Of a DNA stretch of 26,000 nucleotides, positions 23,007 through 26,000 are shown piece after piece; within the stretch, counting starts at the first letter, position 1, and each line of letters opens with the position of its first letter. The notes beneath the pieces were generated by a model. It ran no database searches and was not told where the DNA came from. It saw only the letters and a program-made list of their open reading frames with translations. This DNA comes from JBDHZK01 sp039811865 (GTDB taxonomy: Bacteria > Actinomycetota > Actinomycetes > Propionibacteriales > Propionibacteriaceae): positions 1-26,000 of the forward strand of contig JBDHZK010000023.1 in NCBI GenBank assembly GCA_039811865.1, written 5' to 3'. The position numbers and the translations under genes were made by a program.

Positions 23007-23017
23007 GACGCACCGCG

Positions 23018-23827
23018 TCAGTGTTGGCGCGCGGCATCGGCCAGGGCGCGGCTGCGCTCGCAGGCCGCCTCCATGGCGGTCATGAACGCCGCCTTTACCC
23101 GGTGATCCTCCAACTGCCGAAGGGCGGCCGCCGTCGTCCCGCCCGGGGATGTGACCATCTCGCGCAGCCTGGTCGGGTGCTGTCCGGTTTCGCGCAGGAG
23201 CTTGGCCGACCCGTACATCGTCTGAACGACTAGTTGGGTCGCGGTATCGCGCGGCAGCCCCAGCATCACGCCGGCGTCGATCATCGCCTCCACCACGAAG
23301 AACAGATACGCCGGACCGGAGCCGGAGATGGCCGTGACGGCGTCCTGGTAGCGCTCCGGGACCGTCACGACCTTGCCGACGGCGAGCAGGATCTCGGTCA
23401 CCCGAGCCAAGTGCTCGCTGGTCGCGTGCCGCCCAGGAGAGATGGCCGCCATGCCCTCCGAAACCTGCGCCGGGGTGTTCGGCATCACCCGCACGACCGG
23501 CGCGCCCTCGTCCAGCTGGCCCTCGATCAGATCGGTGGGCGCACCCGCGCACAGCGACACCACGAGCGTCCCCGAGCGCAGCGTCGGCCGAATCTCGGCG
23601 AGCAGGTCGCCCAGGTCCTGCGGTTTGACCACGAGGACGACGGTGTCGGCCCGAGCGGCCGCGTCGGCGTTGGAGACCATCTGGATGCCGTAGCGCTCCA
23701 CCAACTCGCGGCGACGAAAGTCGCGGCGATCCGTCGCCAGGATGTCGTCTCTCCCCCAGCCCGACTTCAGCAGCCCGGCGAGCAACGTCTCGCCCATCAC
23801 ACCGGCACCGAGGATGGCCAACTTCAT
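23018..23827 (-). CDS. proC: Pyrroline-5-carboxylate reductase
   Basis: 269 residues, a normal length. The NAD(P)H-binding Rossmann start is AILGAGVMGETLLAGLL. Family motifs VRVMPNTPA, the catalytic-region AISGSGPAYLFF and the C-terminal VTSPGGTTAAALRQLE are all present. It reduces pyrroline-5-carboxylate to proline. Its ATG overlaps the asd stop by four bases (ATGA), so the two are translationally coupled. The ribosome site lies within asd. Confidence 0.96.
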   Translation of the reverse strand: MKLAILGAGVMGETLLAGLLKSGWGRDDILATDRRDFRRRELVERYGIQMVSNADAAARADTVVLVVKPQDLGDLLAEIRPTLRSGTLVVSLCAGAPTDLIEGQLDEGAPVVRVMPNTPAQVSEGMAAISPGRHATSEHLARVTEILLAVGKVVTVPERYQDAVTAISGSGPAYLFFVVEAMIDAGVMLGLPRDTATQLVVQTMYGSAKLLRETGQHPTRLREMVTSPGGTTAAALRQLEDHRVKAAFMTAMEAACERSRALADAARQH

Positions 23828-24846
23828 CGGCTGGCCACCAGCTCGGCGATCTGGATCGCGTTGAGGGCGGCACCCTTACGGAGGTTGTCGTTGGCGATGA
23901 ACATGACCAGACCCTTGCCGCCGGGGACCGCCTGGTCGGCGCGAATCCGTCCGACGTAGGAGGGATCCTTGCCCGCAGCCTCGCGCGGGTTCGGGATGTC
24001 AGCCAGTTCGACCCCGGCCGCCTTGCGCAGCAGCTCGACCGCCTGGGCCGGGCTGATCGCGGAGTCGAACTCGGCATGGACTGCCAAGGAGTGCCCAGTG
24101 AATACGGGCACGCGCACGCAAGTACCCGACACCGCGAGGTCCGGGATGTGCAGGATCTTGCGCGACTCGTTTCGCAGCTTGGCCTCTTCGTCGGTCTCAC
24201 CCGAGCCGTCGTCCAGCAGTGAGCCCGCCAGCGCCACCACGTTGAAGGCGATCGGCTTCAGGTACGGCTTTGGGTCGACGGGCGCCAGCGCCGAGCCGTC
24301 GAACGCCAGCCGGGCCGGATCCTGCGCCTGCGCGGACTGATCGGCCAACGCGGACACGCCAGCCAGCCCGGACCCGGAGACCGCCTGATAGGTGGCGACC
24401 GTCAACCGGGTCAGGCCCGCTGCCGCGTGCAGCGGCTTCAGCACGGGCATGGCCGCCATCGTCGTGCAGTTCGGGTTGGCGATGATGCCCTTGGGGGGGT
24501 CGATCGTGTCCTCGGGGTTGACCTCGCTGACGACCAGCGGGACGTCCGGATCCATCCGCCAGGCCGAGGAGTTGTCGACGACGATCGCGCCTGCCGCGGC
24601 AACCTTGGGAGCCACGTCCAGCGACATCGACTTGCCGGCGGAGAAGACAGCCAAGTCGAGGCCGGAGAAGTCGGCGGTAGCGGTGTCCTCGACCACAACG
24701 TCCGCGCCCTTCCACGGCAGCCGCTTGCCGGCCGATCGAGCCGAGGAGAAGTAGCGGATCTCGTCCACGGGAAACGCACGCTCGTCCAGCAACCTTCGCA
24801 TGACCCCGCCGACCTGACCGGTCGCACCAAACACACCTACACGCAT
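23824..24846 (-). CDS. asd: Aspartate-semialdehyde dehydrogenase
   Basis: 340 residues. NADP-binding GATGQVGGVM (7-16), active-site Cys127 in NPNCTT, and the substrate/acid-base region SGTCVRVPVFTGHSLAVH mark Asd. It makes aspartate semialdehyde for lysine/diaminopimelate, threonine and methionine. ATG 24846 lies six bases after TAGGCT and has no ribosome site, so the mRNA is likely leaderless. lysC, its usual partner, is not in the window; instead it overlaps proC, an operon joining two semialdehyde-linked amino-acid routes. Confidence 0.96.
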   Translation of the reverse strand: MRVGVFGATGQVGGVMRRLLDERAFPVDEIRYFSSARSAGKRLPWKGADVVVEDTATADFSGLDLAVFSAGKSMSLDVAPKVAAAGAIVVDNSSAWRMDPDVPLVVSEVNPEDTIDPPKGIIANPNCTTMAAMPVLKPLHAAAGLTRLTVATYQAVSGSGLAGVSALADQSAQAQDPARLAFDGSALAPVDPKPYLKPIAFNVVALAGSLLDDGSGETDEEAKLRNESRKILHIPDLAVSGTCVRVPVFTGHSLAVHAEFDSAISPAQAVELLRKAAGVELADIPNPREAAGKDPSYVGRIRADQAVPGGKGLVMFIANDNLRKGAALNAIQIAELVASR

Positions 24847-24852
24847 GCGGGC

Positions 24853-24858
24853 AGCCTA
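24853..24858 (-). promoter_or_regulatory. -10 element of a leaderless promoter for asd-proC
   Basis: TAGGCT on the minus strand fits TANNNT and is followed by GCCCGC and then ATG 24846. The six-base distance puts the transcription start at the start codon. Confidence 0.55.
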
Positions 24859-24947
24859 TCGGCGCACCTCAACCGGGTATTGAGCCGTCCAGGGGCTCTC
24901 CGAACGTTCGTTTGCGCGCCGGGACGCCGCCTGAAAGGCTTCCCCGC

Positions 24948-25802
24948 GTGCCTGCGACATTCCCCGACTGGCTTGAGCCTTGGCTGATCGATCACCTGCA
25001 CGCTCGCCCGCAAGCACTGCTGCTCCTGGCCGAGCCGGCCCCCGGGTACCAGCGGATCGGCGTCCGGCTCGACAACGGTGAGGCCGTGGTCGTCAAGCGG
25101 CGTCCCGATCGCTCGGGACGCACGCGCGGCTGCGTCGAGGCGCAGCGCTACTGCTCTGAGCACGGCTTTCCCTGCGCCAAGCCGCTCACCCCGTCCCGGG
25201 TCTTCGACGGTGTCGCGACCCACGCCGAACAATGGCGTCCGGACGGACTGCCGCTCTCGGGCGCGGATCCGAACGTCGCGGAACGGTTCGCGCAGGTCCT
25301 CGCCGGTCTCGGCTCCCTACTGACCCGCGTCCGCGCGCGGCCGTTGCCCAACCCCATCTGGGTCGATTGGGCGAGCGACTCCTCCGCCGGCCAACCCCCC
25401 GGGCCGGTTCGCCAGATCGCCGAACGAGCGTCCACCCGGCTGGCCTCGGCGGACCTGCCGCTGGTCCTCGGGCACGCCGATTGGACGGCCGGGAACATTC
25501 TTTGGCGTGGGACTCGGCCGTGGGCGGTGCACAACTGGGACGCCCTGGCCTTCCTGCCGGAGGCCGCCCTGGTCGGCGCCGCGGCCGACGGCTACGCCGA
25601 GGCGGGGCTCGCTCCGGTGTCGTCGGCCCAGCGCTTCATCGACGCCTACCAGTCCTCGCGCCGACGCGTGTTCGACGCCGATGAACTGCGCGTGGCTTGG
25701 GCTGCCGGGCTTTGGGTGGCTGCCCATCGGGCGAAGGACGACGCGGGCCGAGCCGTTCTGGCGGCCCAGGCCGACGCCCGGCTGGAGTTGGCCGGCGCCT
25801 GA
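24948..25802 (+). CDS. Aminoglycoside-phosphotransferase-fold (APH) family protein
   Basis: 284 residues from GTG 24948. The kinase-like core has the nucleotide-binding Lys in EAVVVKRRP (Lys50), the catalytic loop H176-x-D178-W-T-A-G-N183 and the metal-binding segment HNWDALAFLPE. These are typical of the APH/ChoK superfamily, which phosphorylates small molecules. The actinobacterial branch with 'GDW(T/S)A.N' and '(D/N)WD' is widespread and its substrates are unknown; there is no reason to call it a resistance gene. TTG 24912 is an earlier in-frame start, but GTG 24948 has GAAAGG about nine bases upstream. It is divergent from asd. Confidence 0.78.
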   Translation: MPATFPDWLEPWLIDHLHARPQALLLLAEPAPGYQRIGVRLDNGEAVVVKRRPDRSGRTRGCVEAQRYCSEHGFPCAKPLTPSRVFDGVATHAEQWRPDGLPLSGADPNVAERFAQVLAGLGSLLTRVRARPLPNPIWVDWASDSSAGQPPGPVRQIAERASTRLASADLPLVLGHADWTAGNILWRGTRPWAVHNWDALAFLPEAALVGAAADGYAEAGLAPVSSAQRFIDAYQSSRRRVFDADELRVAWAAGLWVAAHRAKDDAGRAVLAAQADARLELAGA

Positions 25803-25842
25803 GACTCGAGCCGGTTCGTCGGCAAAGCCGCCGGTGTCAGCC

Positions 25843-26000
25843 CTAGGCCTGGGCGGGATCGGCACCCTCGAGTGGCAGGGCGCGTCGCTGCCAGGTCCAC
25901 AGCAGCACGCCGAGGAGCGTCATCGCCAGCGCGCCGGCCGCCAACGCCCCCATCGACCCGGCGAGTAGCGGCGCCACCAGTCCGGAAATGACGGCATTGC
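25843..26000 (-). CDS. C-terminal end of a membrane transporter-like protein (partial)
   Basis: The frame is open from the window edge to TAG 25843, giving about 51 residues. Two hydrophobic segments (AVISGLVAPLLAGSMGALAAG and AMTLLGVLLWTW) are followed by a short charged tail (QRRALPLEGADPAQA). The shape fits the last spans of a major-facilitator transporter, perhaps of the Bcr/CflA drug-efflux type, but the piece is too short to be sure. It converges on the APH-like gene, with only a weak CGGC-AAA-GCCG hairpin between them. Confidence 0.5.
   Translation of the reverse strand, partial: NAVISGLVAPLLAGSMGALAAGALAMTLLGVLLWTWQRRALPLEGADPAQA

Noticed and set aside
25473..25560. Aminoglycoside resistance gene
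   Set aside because: The APH catalytic loop is present, but this branch of the superfamily is common in actinobacterial chromosomes and nothing points to an antibiotic substrate.

Overview
The window is a stretch of GC-rich actinobacterial chromosome. Lineage markers are mycothiol genes (mshD, mtr), GlnR, ribosomal protein bS22, a fused HemD, System II cytochrome c biogenesis and DUF2510. From memory of gene order, two blocks match Mycobacterium tuberculosis. Positions 1-10 kb resemble the Rv0811c-Rv0820 area (folate-binding protein, FABP-like protein, GlnR, MshD, pst). Positions 12.5-23.8 kb resemble Rv0500-Rv0529 (proC, small excisionase-like regulator, bS22, glutaredoxin-like protein, hemD, phosphoglycerate-mutase-like protein, ccs genes). 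A Propionibacteriales-like organism is a guess, not something proved by the sequence.

Layout. 8-1588 (minus): leaderless 41-residue membrane ORF, nitrobindin-like beta-barrel and YgfZ-type folate protein, almost touching. 1637-4606 (plus): dtd, glnR, mshD and a mutT1-type Nudix/histidine phosphatase fusion. 4612-5577 (minus): two unrecognised genes, one for a secreted cysteine protein and one for a membrane-anchored protein, with their own clear promoter. 5842-9965 (plus): a PHO-box-like direct repeat, then pstS, an intercistronic hairpin and pstC-pstA-pstB, closed by a terminator. 10095-12409 (plus): a DUF2510 membrane protein and mycothione reductase. 12559-17218 (minus): a tightly overlapping operon for a phosphoglycerate-mutase-like protein, a TlpA/ResA lipoprotein, CcdA, ResB and CcsB. 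17745-19865 (plus): a Bgl-type PTS permease with a very strong terminator. 20156-22476 (minus): hemD, a glutaredoxin-like protein and bS22. 22767-22967 (plus): a small excisionase-fold regulator. 23018-24846 (minus): asd-proC. 24948-25802 (plus): an APH-fold protein. 25843-26000 (minus): the C-terminus of a membrane protein.

The genes serve nitrogen control (GlnR), phosphate uptake (Pst), thiol redox (MshD makes mycothiol, Mtr recycles it), cytochrome c maturation (CcdA and ResA carry reductant, ResB and CcsB handle haem), one haem step (HemD), sugar uptake, and Asp-family and proline synthesis. Most of the window is conserved housekeeping. I see no CRISPR array, tRNA, rRNA, insertion sequence or prophage. 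The less explained parts are the two-gene cassette at 4.6-5.6 kb, the leaderless small membrane ORF, the nested inverted repeat between the glutaredoxin gene and hemD, and the loss or relocation of the other haem genes from around hemD.
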